A stretch of DNA of 64,000 nt from G963668605 sp963668605 (GTDB taxonomy: Bacteria; Acidobacteriota; Terriglobia; Bryobacterales; Bryobacteraceae): positions 4,092,001 through 4,156,000 of the forward strand of contig OY764903.1 of assembly GCA_963668605.1 (NCBI GenBank), read 5' to 3'. Shown here piece after piece: positions 9,362 through 17,206 of this stretch. Both the position numbers and the translations under genes were made by a program. How positions within the stretch are numbered: the stretch's first letter is position 1; the number at the start of each line of letters is the position of its first letter. The notes under the pieces were generated by a model. The model was not told where the DNA came from. It ran no database searches and saw only the letters and a list, made by a program, of their open reading frames with translations.

Positions 9362-10480
9362 TCAGAATCTCACGAACCACCGGCGGCGGTACAGAAAATA
9401 CGCGACGCCGTACAGAACTGCGACATTGGCGAGTGCGAACAGCAGCGATGCGTTCTTCGGACTCGCGAGCGGCGCGAAGGCGCCGTCATAGACGATTTGA
9501 TGCAGCGTCACGCCATCCACTTTAAGGATCGCAAGCAGGCGCCCGAGGAGGCCTGAGAGCACGAACGCCGCGATCGCGTTCATGCCGAAAATGGCGAACG
9601 GGCGCGACCAGCGGCGGTAGCCTTGCACATCCACCAGCCAGTAGCACACAGCGAAGGCATTCATCGCCAGGCCGGCCATTAGCACCGAGTACGGAGTGGT
9701 CCAAAGGCTCTTATTGAACGGCATCCACAGCGAAAGCACGCTTCCGGCGAAGAGCAATGCATTGCCGCCGGCGAACAGCCATGCCGTCTTCTCCGCCTCG
9801 GAACGGGGCAGCCGCAAAATGTGACCGGCCAGCGCGCCGAACAGTGTCGTGGCGATCGCCGGCAAGGTGCTGACGATGCCTTCGGGATCCCACGTTTTCG
9901 TGTGCGACCACATGTGCCCACTGAGCGCCAGGCTATCGACGTATTGGGCGAAGTTGCAGCCCATCTCCAGCGCGCCGGCCCCGCAGCCGGGTGTAGGATA
10001 GAGCGTCATCAGCGCCCAATAACCGCCGAGCAGAGAAAGCACGGCGGCGATCTGGCCGCGCACTCCGGTGAACAGAAAGATCGCGGCCGCGATCAGATAA
10101 CACACGGCAATGCGCTGTAACACGCCGGGAATGCGGATGGTGGCGAAGGCGAAGTTCGGGAAGCCGGAAAGAAAAAACCCGATCGCAAATATAATCGCGG
10201 ACCGGAGCAGGACGTGCAACAGCAGCCGTCCACGGTCGTCGCCGCGTTCCTTGCGTCTGGCAAACGAGAGCGTCATCGCCACGCCCACGATCCAGAGGAA
10301 AAACGGAAAGATCACATCGGTGAAGGTCCAGCCGTGCCATTCGGCATGGCGCAACGGCGCGTAGACATCATCGCCGGAACCGGGATTGTTGACCAGGATC
10401 ATAGCCGCGATGGTGGCTCCCCGAAAGACGTCGAGCGAGGTCAGCCGGGCGGCGGGCGTTGGATTCGGATGCGATGCCAA
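9362..10480 (-). CDS. NagX/HGSNAT-like membrane acyltransferase family protein (DUF5009-type)
   Basis: A 372-aa integral membrane protein with about 10 hydrophobic helices. The opening 'RLTSLDVFRGATIAAMILVNN' segment followed by HAEWHGWTFTDVIFPFF is the signature of the family that includes human heparan-alpha-glucosaminide N-acetyltransferase and bacterial NagX; the His in HAEWHG is the residue proposed to carry the acetyl group. NagX is linked to uptake or processing of amino-sugar oligosaccharides in bacteria. It lies immediately upstream of rlmI on the same strand. The family is clear, the substrate is not. Confidence 0.85.
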   Translation of the reverse strand: MASHPNPTPAARLTSLDVFRGATIAAMILVNNPGSGDDVYAPLRHAEWHGWTFTDVIFPFFLWIVGVAMTLSFARRKERGDDRGRLLLHVLLRSAIIFAIGFFLSGFPNFAFATIRIPGVLQRIAVCYLIAAAIFLFTGVRGQIAAVLSLLGGYWALMTLYPTPGCGAGALEMGCNFAQYVDSLALSGHMWSHTKTWDPEGIVSTLPAIATTLFGALAGHILRLPRSEAEKTAWLFAGGNALLFAGSVLSLWMPFNKSLWTTPYSVLMAGLAMNAFAVCYWLVDVQGYRRWSRPFAIFGMNAIAAFVLSGLLGRLLAILKVDGVTLHQIVYDGAFAPLASPKNASLLFALANVAVLYGVAYFLYRRRWFVRF

Positions 10481-10510
10481 GGTGCGCCTCCTTGCTTATG
10501 GAACGACCGT

Positions 10511-10807
10511 CTATTGAACGACGGATTGTCCGGCCTTCGGTTCCAGGCGGATTTCCCCGAACGCGGCTTCGTATTGCGACACGTTTTGTTGCAGCACGTT
10601 CAGCAGAGCCTTGGCCTGCTGCGGGCTCAGGTAGACACCCTGGAAACATTCAATATTGACAAGCTCCGGGACGTTCTGCGCCAGCGTGCCGAACATCAGG
10701 AAGAAATCCCAGAGGTTGACGCGGACCTGGACGCTGTTGGCATAATGCTCACGGTAATCAGCCGACTTATTGATCTGAATGTTCGGCTGCTGCGGTTGCT
10801 GGGTCAT
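10511..10807 (-). CDS. DUF3467-family small protein
   Basis: 98 aa, soluble, no signal or membrane segment. The pattern 'YREHYANSVQVRVNLWDFFLMFG' followed by 'QGVYLSPQQAKALLNVLQQN' is that of DUF3467, a small conserved family of unknown function widespread in Acidobacteria and cyanobacteria. It is 30 bp upstream of the NagX-like gene on the same strand and may share its transcript. It is divergent from the HlyD-like gene. Confidence 0.8.
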   Translation of the reverse strand: MTQQPQQPNIQINKSADYREHYANSVQVRVNLWDFFLMFGTLAQNVPELVNIECFQGVYLSPQQAKALLNVLQQNVSQYEAAFGEIRLEPKAGQSVVQ

Positions 10808-10949
10808 AGAGAGATCTTACCCCGCTACGGCTGCCGCCGCTCACGGCTCTGAAATCCGGATGTCAAAATGTGGAGAAATCACTCCGGATAGACGAAATGA
10901 GACAAGATACGATAGCTTAGAAGATAGAAAGTATTGGAAAGCAGTTGAG

Positions 10950-12326
10950 ATGAGCAGCCCACAGACCCAATTCGTTCTCCCTGAAGCTCCGCCGCCGCCT
11001 CGAGCGGCCCAGCAGGATCCGCGTGTACCGGGCCGTCGACGCTGGTGGCTGTTCCTGCTGGTTGCCGCGATTGCGGCCGGCGGTGCGGGCCTGTGGTATC
11101 GCCAGAACGCGCAACGTACCAAGGCCAAGCCCGCTGCCACCATCCGCACCGCTAAAGCTTCCAAGGGACTACTCGAACGAACTATCCGCCTGACCGGAAT
11201 GACAACGGCGGAGAAGGCTGCCGTACTCACGGCCCCGCCGATGGTCGGGAGCCACTCCCACGGCAGCGGGCGCGCCGAACTGGCCCTGTTTCTCGAAGAA
11301 CTGATTCCCAACGGCGCGCAGGTGAAGAAGGGTGATGTCGTGGCAAGATTCGACCGGCAGTACATGCTGCTGCGTCTCGACGATTACCTGGCGAATGTGG
11401 TCCAGCACGAGAACTACCTGAAGATTATGTACGCGCAACTCGCTGTGCGGCGCACGGCGCATAATCAGAAGATCATCGCGGCCAAGGGTTCGCTCGACAA
11501 AGCGCTGCTGAATTTGAGGACCGCGCCGGTCCGCTCCGAGATACAGATCGAAAAATTCCGCCTGCTCGCGGAGGAAGCCAAAGCGCGCTACAACGAATAT
11601 TTGGCCCAATCGAAGCTCCTCGACGAGTCCGACATCGCAGCGATCAAGGTCCGGGAACTGGACCTGCGAACGACCAGTCTCGAGGCCAAACGCGCCCAGA
11701 ACAATGCGGACAAGATGGTGATGCGCGCACCCCTCGACGGAATGACGGTCATCTCCTCCGTACACCGGGAGTCGGACATGAGCCTGATCCAGCAAGGCGA
11801 TCAGCTTCATCCAGGCCGTATCTTCATGCAGGTGGTCGATCTCCGTTCGCTGGTCATTGATGCCGCCGTCAATCAGGTGGACGCAGAAATGCTGCGTCTC
11901 GGCGCCAAAGCGCACGTCCGCGTTGACGCCTATCCGGACATCGAGCTTCCGGCGCGTGTGATCTCTATCGGAGCCTTCGCCCGCTCGGGTGGTTGGCGGC
12001 GCAACTTCGTTACCGACGTTCCGGTTCGTCTCAAGTTCGAAAAGAGCGACCCGCGCGTGATCCCGAACTTCTCGGTGAGCGCCGACGTTGTCACAGGCAG
12101 GAAAGAGAACGCGATGACGATTCCGCTCGAATGCGTCTTCACCGAAGGGCCTGATGAAGAGTCCATCGCCTATGTTCGTAATGGCCAGCGCTGGGAACGG
12201 CGGCCTGTCGAACTCGGCTTGCAGAGCAATACCGCGGTCGAAGTGCTCTCCGGACTCGAAGAAGGCGCGGTAGTAGCCGCCGAGAAAGTGCCCGGCGAAC
12301 TTCTGGCTGACACTGCCGGGCAATAG
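10950..12326 (+). CDS. HlyD/RND-type membrane-fusion (periplasmic adaptor) protein
   Basis: 458 aa from the ATG at 10950; a longer frame to 10779 runs into the divergent promoter region and is unlikely. There is a Pro-rich cytoplasmic start, one transmembrane anchor (WWLFLLVAAIAAGGAGLWY), a lipoyl/barrel-sandwich half (VKKGDVVARFD), a coiled-coil hairpin (about residues 170-260), and the second half (MVMRAPLDGMTVISSV), then a beta-barrel domain. It should bridge an inner-membrane transporter to an outer-membrane channel. No transporter subunit follows: the next feature is the tRNA-Ser element, which may have separated it from partners. The promoter region contains ATCCGGA/TCCGGAT inverted copies at about 10855-10890. 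Confidence 0.85.
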   Translation: MSSPQTQFVLPEAPPPPRAAQQDPRVPGRRRWWLFLLVAAIAAGGAGLWYRQNAQRTKAKPAATIRTAKASKGLLERTIRLTGMTTAEKAAVLTAPPMVGSHSHGSGRAELALFLEELIPNGAQVKKGDVVARFDRQYMLLRLDDYLANVVQHENYLKIMYAQLAVRRTAHNQKIIAAKGSLDKALLNLRTAPVRSEIQIEKFRLLAEEAKARYNEYLAQSKLLDESDIAAIKVRELDLRTTSLEAKRAQNNADKMVMRAPLDGMTVISSVHRESDMSLIQQGDQLHPGRIFMQVVDLRSLVIDAAVNQVDAEMLRLGAKAHVRVDAYPDIELPARVISIGAFARSGGWRRNFVTDVPVRLKFEKSDPRVIPNFSVSADVVTGRKENAMTIPLECVFTEGPDEESIAYVRNGQRWERRPVELGLQSNTAVEVLSGLEEGAVVAAEKVPGELLADTAGQ

Positions 12327-12332
12327 GCGAAG

Positions 12333-12391
12333 TGGCGGTGGGAGTGAGATTCGAACTCACGGTTGCCTTACGACAACGGCGGTTTTCAAGA
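12333..12391 (-). repeat. Distal attachment-site copy (3' part of tRNA-Ser)
   Basis: These 59 bases are identical to 13633-13691, the 3' part of the tRNA-Ser gene from the anticodon loop through the CCA end. The match breaks exactly inside the anticodon stem: here AGAGCGTACC, there AGACCGCTGCC. A tRNA 3' part repeated in direct orientation is the hallmark of integration by a tyrosine recombinase into a tRNA gene. This copy is therefore the displaced original tRNA end, and the intact gene at 13633-13722 was rebuilt by the incoming element. Confidence 0.9.
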
Positions 12392-12553
12392 GCGTACCCG
12401 GTAGTGTCGTTGTGTCCATCACCATTCGCAGGGCGTTGATTTGTCTGTAGTTACCCCCTTCCATTATCACAGCAAGTAACACTCAATCTAAGCAGTAATC
12501 TATGGTTCACTTGCGCGCCATCTGTAAAAACGATCCATTTACTTCGAACATTT

Positions 12554-12820
12554 ATGGCCGAAAATGTTTATAAGGTGCCGGGTATCGCCCGGCTAGGCCA
12601 GAACCTCGCCGTGATGAAGCCGGACATGACTTCATCGCAGGTCTTTCAAGACCTCGTGCGTGGAATCCAGTCCGGGGAAACTGAAGTCCTCCGGACGCTG
12701 GGCCTGAACGTGAACTTCGATGGCGCCTATCGGGACTTCGCCAGGGAGGCAAAGAAGGGCGTCGATGCTCTGACCGAATACGAGCCCGCGCCCTCGTTTC
12801 CAGCCCCTTGCAAAGCCCGT
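12554..12820 (+). pseudogene. Fragment of phage tail tape-measure protein
   Basis: The frame from the ATG at 12554 reads MKPDMTSSQVFQDLVRGI, then ETEVLRTLGLNVNF and REAKKGVDALTE. This wording (sampled 'region ... level of the tape', 'lGl.v.f' and a closing 'LTE') is typical of an internal segment of phage tape-measure proteins, which are normally 700-2,000 aa. Only about 85 residues remain. The frame then runs on through a linker of no recognisable character (PAPSFPAPCKARHS) into the antitoxin gene with no stop, but the antitoxin has its own operator and start. I therefore treat this as a remnant and not as an antitoxin domain. Confidence 0.6.
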
Positions 12821-12847
12821 CATTCCTGTCCGATACTGGTTGTAGAT

Positions 12848-12864
12848 TCGTACAACTTGTACGA
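12848..12864. promoter_or_regulatory. Toxin-antitoxin operator palindrome
   Basis: TCGTAC-aactt-GTACGA is a perfect 6+6 inverted repeat centred 22 bp before the antitoxin ATG, and a further GTAC half-site follows at 12867-12871. TACACT at about 12870 could be the -10 box. Phd/YefM-type antitoxins repress their own promoter by binding such palindromes. Confidence 0.65.
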
Positions 12865-12877
12865 GTGGTACACTACT

Positions 12878-13144
12878 ATGACACGCCTCAATGTCTCGAA
12901 AGCGCGGGAAGAGTTTCCCGAAGTCGTAAACCGCGCCGCCTACGGGAAGGAGCGGACCATTGTCTCCCGCCGTGGGAAGGACCTGGCCGCCGTCATTCCC
13001 ATAGATGACCTCCGCCTCCTGGAGCGCCTGGCACAGGAGGAACTGGACCGAATCGACCTCGAAGACGCCCGGGCCGCTCTGGCGGAAGCGGAAGAAAAGG
13101 GGACCATCTCACTTGAAGACGCGAGGAAGCGCCTGGGCCTGTAA
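12878..13144 (+). CDS. Phd/YefM-family antitoxin
   Basis: 88 aa from the ATG at 12878. The N-terminal MTRLNVSKAREEFPEVVNRA, then GKERTIVSRRGKDLAAVIPIDD, is the standard Phd/YefM fold: a DNA-binding beta-alpha-beta half followed by an acidic, helical C-terminus (QEELDRIDLEDARAALAEAEE) that wraps the toxin. The upstream frame is open to 12554 but belongs to a phage remnant; the palindromic operator right before 12878 supports this start. It lies 30 bp before the toxin gene and should be co-transcribed and autoregulated. Confidence 0.88.
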   Translation: MTRLNVSKAREEFPEVVNRAAYGKERTIVSRRGKDLAAVIPIDDLRLLERLAQEELDRIDLEDARAALAEAEEKGTISLEDARKRLGL

Positions 13145-13174
13145 GCCACACGCGCCTATACGAACAACCAGGTG

Positions 13175-13471
13175 ATGACAGATCCGAATAAAAAGCGGTC
13201 ATTCACCCTGGAGTTTACTCCCGCCGCCCTCCGGGAACTTGAGAAACTGGACCCAAATGTCCGCCGGGGGGTCTTCTCTGACATAGAGAAGCTCAAGGAG
13301 AATCCACGTCCTCATGGAGTGGAGAAGATGGAGACGAAGGAGAAGCTCTACCGCGTCTACGTGGGGCCGGGGAAGAACTACCGCGCCATTTATCAGATTC
13401 GGGACAAAGCGCTCCTCGTCCTCGTCGTGAAGGTGGGAGACCGGAAGGAAGTGTACCGCCGGGTGAAGTGA
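13175..13471 (+). CDS. RelE/ParE-family toxin
   Basis: 98 aa. The protein shows the RelE-superfamily order: 'FTLEFTPAALRELEKLDPNVR' start, central 'LYRVYVGPGKNYRAIYQI' strands with the conserved basic residues, and the closing VVKVGDRKEVYRR. RelE-type members cut mRNA on the ribosome; ParE-type members poison gyrase. The C-terminal 'GDRKEVYRR' is closer to RelE/YafQ-like mRNases, but this is not decisive. A GTG directly in front (13172) is an alternative start. A terminator hairpin follows at 13508. Partner of the antitoxin gene 30 bp upstream. Confidence 0.87.
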   Translation: MTDPNKKRSFTLEFTPAALRELEKLDPNVRRGVFSDIEKLKENPRPHGVEKMETKEKLYRVYVGPGKNYRAIYQIRDKALLVLVVKVGDRKEVYRRVK

Positions 13472-13507
13472 AGCCGGCGGAGAGCCGAAGCGATCTGGTG
13501 GCGAAAG

Positions 13508-13534
13508 AAACGACGGCCATCTTGTCCGTCGTTT
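13508..13534 (+). terminator. Terminator of the toxin-antitoxin operon
   Basis: AAACGACGG (13508-13516) pairs perfectly with CCGTCGTTT (13526-13534) across a 9-nt loop. It is followed by TGGGGCGTTTTT, so the U-run is slightly displaced. It sits 36 bp after the toxin stop. Confidence 0.65.
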
Positions 13535-13632
13535 TGGGGCGTTTTTCGCGTCCCATTTGCGCCACATTTGCACAGAGCGCATTTGGCAGGCAACAGCTCA
13601 GGCCCTCCTGGCGCTGGAAGTTGTTGAAAGAA

Positions 13633-13722
13633 TGGCGGTGGGAGTGAGATTCGAACTCACGGTTGCCTTACGACAACGGCGGTTTTCAAGACCGCTGCCT
13701 TAAACCACTCGGCCATCCCACC
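13633..13722 (-). tRNA. tRNA-Ser (anticodon UGA)
   Basis: Read on the minus strand: acceptor arm GGTGGGA/TCCCACC, D arm GGCCGAGTGG, anticodon stem GCGGT-CTTGAAA-ACCGC giving anticodon TGA, a long variable arm (GCCGTTGTCGTAAGGC region), T arm GAGTTCGAATCTC, discriminator G and an encoded CCA (13633-13635). The long variable arm and G73 are typical of serine tRNAs. Its 3' 59 bases are duplicated at 12333-12391, marking it as the integration site of the neighbouring element. Confidence 0.97.
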
Positions 13723-13817
13723 CATCCTTGTCTATTGTACGCCAGCTCTGCCGGCGGCACACGAAGTATGCCTCCCGAACACTGTGCTATTCTCGCTCGT
13801 AGACTGGAGACTTCAAC

Positions 13818-14846
13818 ATGCAACCTGGGATTGCTGCTGATTCTGCGCCCAACCCGGCGCTTGTCTTTGAAAACCTGATGGCCCATCAGCGCTCCGCTGC
13901 GCTTCGGGCGGCCATCGAACTGGATCTATTCCGCGCCGTGGGCGAGGGTTCCGCCGACGCTGCCACACTTGCCACTCGGTGCTCCGCGTCGGAGCGCGGA
14001 ATGCGCATCCTGTGTGATTTTCTGACCATCAATGGGCTGCTTTCGAAACAGCATGGCATCTATAGCCACACGCCGACCAGTGCCCTGTTTCTCGATCCGC
14101 GCTCGCCCGCGTCGCTGCATTCAGCAGTACGCTTTCTGGGCTTGGCCGAGATGACGGGGGCCTACGATAAACTCGCGGAGATTGTTCGCAGCGGCCGGAC
14201 TGTGCTGCCCGGGGAAGGCAGCGTCGAGCCGGACAACCCCATCTGGGTGGACTTTGCCCATGGCATGGCGCCCATGATGGCTCCCTTGGCCGGACCGCTG
14301 GGCGCCATCGTTCTGCACGGCCGCACCGGACCCATGTCCGTCCTCGACGTCGCGGCTGGCCACGGGCTGTTCGGCATCGAAATCGCCAAACAAAACCCGC
14401 AGGCGCATGTCGTGGCACTGGACTGGCCAAGTGTCCTTGAGGTGGCGCAGCAAAATGCCACGAAGGCTGGCGTGGCCGATCGCTTCACGCGTTTGCCGGG
14501 CAGTGCGTTTGAGGTGGACTTCTCCGGTCCCTACGACGCAGTGCTACTCACGAACTTTCTGCATCACTTCGATGTGCCTACCTGCGTGGGACTGCTCAAG
14601 AAAGTGCGTAACGCGCTGAAGCCAGGTGGTATCGTGGCCACGCTCGAATTCGTGCCCAATGAAGATCGCATCTCACCGCCCATGGCTGCCAGTTTCAGCC
14701 TCACCATGCTGATCTCGACGATCGCTGGCGACGCCTACACTTTCCGCGAACTGGAAGCGATGCACTTGGAAGCGGGCTTCGATCAAATCCGGGCAGAACC
14801 TGTTCCGAACAGTCCACACACCGTGGTCACCGGCATCCGCCGATAG
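13818..14846 (+). CDS. SAM-dependent O-methyltransferase (acetylserotonin/hydroxyneurosporene type)
   Basis: 342 aa. Residues about 15-90 form a winged-helix dimerisation domain (QRSAALRAAIELDLFRAVG ... GMRILCDFLTINGLL). The C-terminal part is a class I methyltransferase with the SAM motif VLDVAAGHGLFGIEIA, then VALDWPSVLE and LLTNFLHHFD. Related enzymes methylate hydroxyl groups of secondary metabolites, carotenoids or ubiquinone-like compounds. It stands alone immediately beyond tRNA-Ser, with no biosynthetic cluster around it, so the substrate cannot be guessed. No strong ribosome site is visible before the ATG. Confidence 0.85.
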   Translation: MQPGIAADSAPNPALVFENLMAHQRSAALRAAIELDLFRAVGEGSADAATLATRCSASERGMRILCDFLTINGLLSKQHGIYSHTPTSALFLDPRSPASLHSAVRFLGLAEMTGAYDKLAEIVRSGRTVLPGEGSVEPDNPIWVDFAHGMAPMMAPLAGPLGAIVLHGRTGPMSVLDVAAGHGLFGIEIAKQNPQAHVVALDWPSVLEVAQQNATKAGVADRFTRLPGSAFEVDFSGPYDAVLLTNFLHHFDVPTCVGLLKKVRNALKPGGIVATLEFVPNEDRISPPMAASFSLTMLISTIAGDAYTFRELEAMHLEAGFDQIRAEPVPNSPHTVVTGIRR

Positions 14847-14970
14847 CACGGAGTCGCGGCCGGCATGACCGGCGTCGGCGTTGCGTGTTGGCGCAGTGCA
14901 TATGGCAAGCAGCATGCCGCTACGCCAACAGCAAGCCGAGAGCTGCAACAACCGTTCGAGGGTTACCGCT

Positions 14971-17061
14971 TCAAAATGCCAGCTTGAACTTGCGTGTGCA
15001 GAAGGCGTCGTTGCTCACGCCGTTGTAGACCAGTCCCGAGAAGATTAGCGTCAGTTCGTGACCGTCGCCGGAAGTCCATTTCGTCGGAATCCGGTAACCG
15101 TGGGTCTCGCCCAAGCCCCAGTACTCGGTGTGGAACGCGACCGACCACGGCCCCCAGGGTTGCGGCGCGTCGAAAATGCCCCAGCCACCGTTGTGACCGT
15201 ACGATACGACAAGCAGATACCGCCGGGTGGCAGCGTGGTAGACCGCTTCCACCCGCTGGCAGTGTCCTGGAAAACGAAAGACCGGTTTCGCGGCGGCGAT
15301 CTCCGCCGACCAGACGGGCTGCCCGTCGGCTGCTCCAGCGAAGAACTGCCAGGCCTTACGTTCGCGGAGCTTCGTCTTCGGAGCGCGGGCCAGCACAACG
15401 GCGTCGTCAGTGACGTAGGCGCTCCCACCCTCCTGCGAATATGTGTACACAAAGTCGTTCGGCGCGCCGGCGTAGTTTTTCCCGAAATTCAGAAACGCGG
15501 GCGAGCCAAAGCTGCGCTCGAACTTGAAGCCCTTCTCCCACGTACGGGCGTGGTCGCGCGACCAGAGGAGTTGTGAGTTACTGACATTCCGAACCCACAT
15601 GTAGAGCACTCCATCAATCATTACGAGGCCGCTGGCCTTTGAGCCGGCCGCTCCGTCGCCCTTGGTCTCTCCACTCGACGAACGAATATTGATGCCCTGG
15701 AACTGCTCAGGAGTACCTTCGATTCTCGCTAAGCCCATGCTTAACTTTTCGTTCACAGGAGGCTCGAACCCGGTACCGTCGCCGTAGGACGTGTAGATGT
15801 GATCGTCGTCGCCCCACGTCACGGGCCAGTTGTCCGACTCGATGGCTTTCCTCACAACGGTAGACTCCGGCGCGAACGAGACGCCTTGGATCACCTTGCT
15901 CTTCGGATACAGTGGATCGAGAGGCTTCGCGGGGTTTCCGAGCGCGTCCATCAGCGGCGCGAACAACTGCTCGTAGGCGGCCTGCCAGAACTCGCCCTCG
16001 CCCCGTTTCACCAGGTCGTTTCCGTTGCGGACAACTATCATATCGAGGCTCGGAATCGCCAAAACCATTTGGTGTCCAGCGCCAGCGCCAGCAAACGCAT
16101 CGCGCGGAACCGCTGGCCAGGCAACATCGAAATTGGAATACCAACACAGTCCGGAACCGGGCGTGTTCGGCGACTTCGTCCTGTCCGGCACCGGCATGCC
16201 GGCGTAGGCGAGTGCTTGTTTGATGGAGCGCTGCGGTACCAGCGCTTTCCCATCGATCTTGCCGCCGTGCATCATCCACTCCGCCAAACGTGCCGTTGCG
16301 CGCGGAGTGAATCCGCCGCCGCCCCAGTTGGCATACAGATCCAACCCGTCGACCTTGTAAGCGCGGCCGTATCCGATGCTCCATTGTTCATCGGGAATGC
16401 CAAGGGGCCGCATCACGCGATCTCGCAACAGCGCCAGAACGTCGCTCTGTGGGGCGCCGCGAAGGCTCGCCGTCACGGCATAAGCAAGCGCGGCCATACC
16501 CGGATTACTGTACTGGTTACCGGTTCCGGGCTCGAACAGAACGGGCGCTTCGTGAATTGAAATGCTGAACGGATCGGGGTCGCGCTTCCAGAAGCGTCCT
16601 TTCCAGCCGGGTTCATCATTGTGCCCGATGCCTTCCACACTGGAGTCCTCAATGCCGGAAGTGTGCGTAGCAAGGTGGCGGATCGTAATCTTGGACTTGC
16701 GCGGATCATCGCGCCACTGGGGAATGAATTTCGACGCACGGTCATTGGCGCGGATTCTGCCGTCCGCCATCGCGACCAGCAGAGATGTGCCGCCCACCAG
16801 CGCCTTGGCCATTGACGCCGTGTAGTGCTTTGTGGTGGCGCTCATTCCGGGCGCATACCATTCAAGCGCGATGCGTCCGTTCTTCAGGATGAGCAGCGCC
16901 TTCGTAGCCCGGCCCGCGAGATTGGCACGCGCGGCCTCGAGCTTCGCTTCGTCGAACCCAAGAGCTTCGGCGCCACCTTGGGGCCAGGCAAACTCGGCTC
17001 GCAAGGAACCGGCCGCAGCGGCAACAGCCGTCGTCATGAGAAAACTGCGTCTGTTCACCAT
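14971..17061 (-). CDS. Exported serine hydrolase (class C beta-lactamase fold) fused to a DUF4185-like domain
   Basis: 696 aa from the ATG at 17061 (MVNRRSFLMTTAVAAAAGSL, a Tat signal; GGGAG upstream). Residues about 40-390 form a beta-lactamase/transpeptidase-fold serine hydrolase: Ser83-x-x-Lys86 in TASMAK, and Tyr184-Ser-Asn in GNQYSNPG. Residues about 400-695 form a beta-propeller-like domain with DDHIYTSYGDGTGFEPP, LLWSRDHARTW and WGIFDAPQPWGPW, as in DUF4185 proteins that resemble sugar-binding or sialidase-like propellers. The family ranges over esterases, peptidases and lactonases, so the reaction is open. It follows the LacI gene on the same strand, with an AATCGATT palindrome at 17125-17132 in its promoter. 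Confidence 0.82.
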   Translation of the reverse strand: MVNRRSFLMTTAVAAAAGSLRAEFAWPQGGAEALGFDEAKLEAARANLAGRATKALLILKNGRIALEWYAPGMSATTKHYTASMAKALVGGTSLLVAMADGRIRANDRASKFIPQWRDDPRKSKITIRHLATHTSGIEDSSVEGIGHNDEPGWKGRFWKRDPDPFSISIHEAPVLFEPGTGNQYSNPGMAALAYAVTASLRGAPQSDVLALLRDRVMRPLGIPDEQWSIGYGRAYKVDGLDLYANWGGGGFTPRATARLAEWMMHGGKIDGKALVPQRSIKQALAYAGMPVPDRTKSPNTPGSGLCWYSNFDVAWPAVPRDAFAGAGAGHQMVLAIPSLDMIVVRNGNDLVKRGEGEFWQAAYEQLFAPLMDALGNPAKPLDPLYPKSKVIQGVSFAPESTVVRKAIESDNWPVTWGDDDHIYTSYGDGTGFEPPVNEKLSMGLARIEGTPEQFQGINIRSSSGETKGDGAAGSKASGLVMIDGVLYMWVRNVSNSQLLWSRDHARTWEKGFKFERSFGSPAFLNFGKNYAGAPNDFVYTYSQEGGSAYVTDDAVVLARAPKTKLRERKAWQFFAGAADGQPVWSAEIAAAKPVFRFPGHCQRVEAVYHAATRRYLLVVSYGHNGGWGIFDAPQPWGPWSVAFHTEYWGLGETHGYRIPTKWTSGDGHELTLIFSGLVYNGVSNDAFCTRKFKLAF

Positions 17062-17206
17062 GTCACTCCCACCCGTTTGCAGCATCTTGTGCACCGACGC
17101 CAAAAAGCTGCCAAACGGGGATGTAATCGATTTCTGAATTGATTGTAAGTTTGCCGCACAGCCCTGTCAAGTGGAGCCACCGGCGCCGCAGCGATTCTCA
17201 GCGCTC

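Larger units (their letters stand above)
12392..13691. mobile_element. Vestigial 1,300-bp integrated element at tRNA-Ser
   Basis: The spacing between the two 59-bp att repeats gives a unit of exactly 1,300 bp. It carries a fragment of a phage tail tape-measure gene and a complete toxin-antitoxin pair with its own operator and terminator, but no integrase. The simplest reading is a prophage or phage-like island that has lost nearly everything and is kept by the addictive toxin-antitoxin module. It could also be a satellite mobilised in trans. Confidence 0.75.

Noticed and set aside
11169..12323. 384-codon minus-strand frame
   Set aside because: Antisense to the HlyD-like adaptor, whose domains are clear; composition is His/Arg/Asp-rich as expected of a shadow frame.
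12333..12391. A second tRNA-Ser gene
   Set aside because: Only the 3' part is present; the anticodon stem cannot close and the acceptor and D arm 5' strands are missing.
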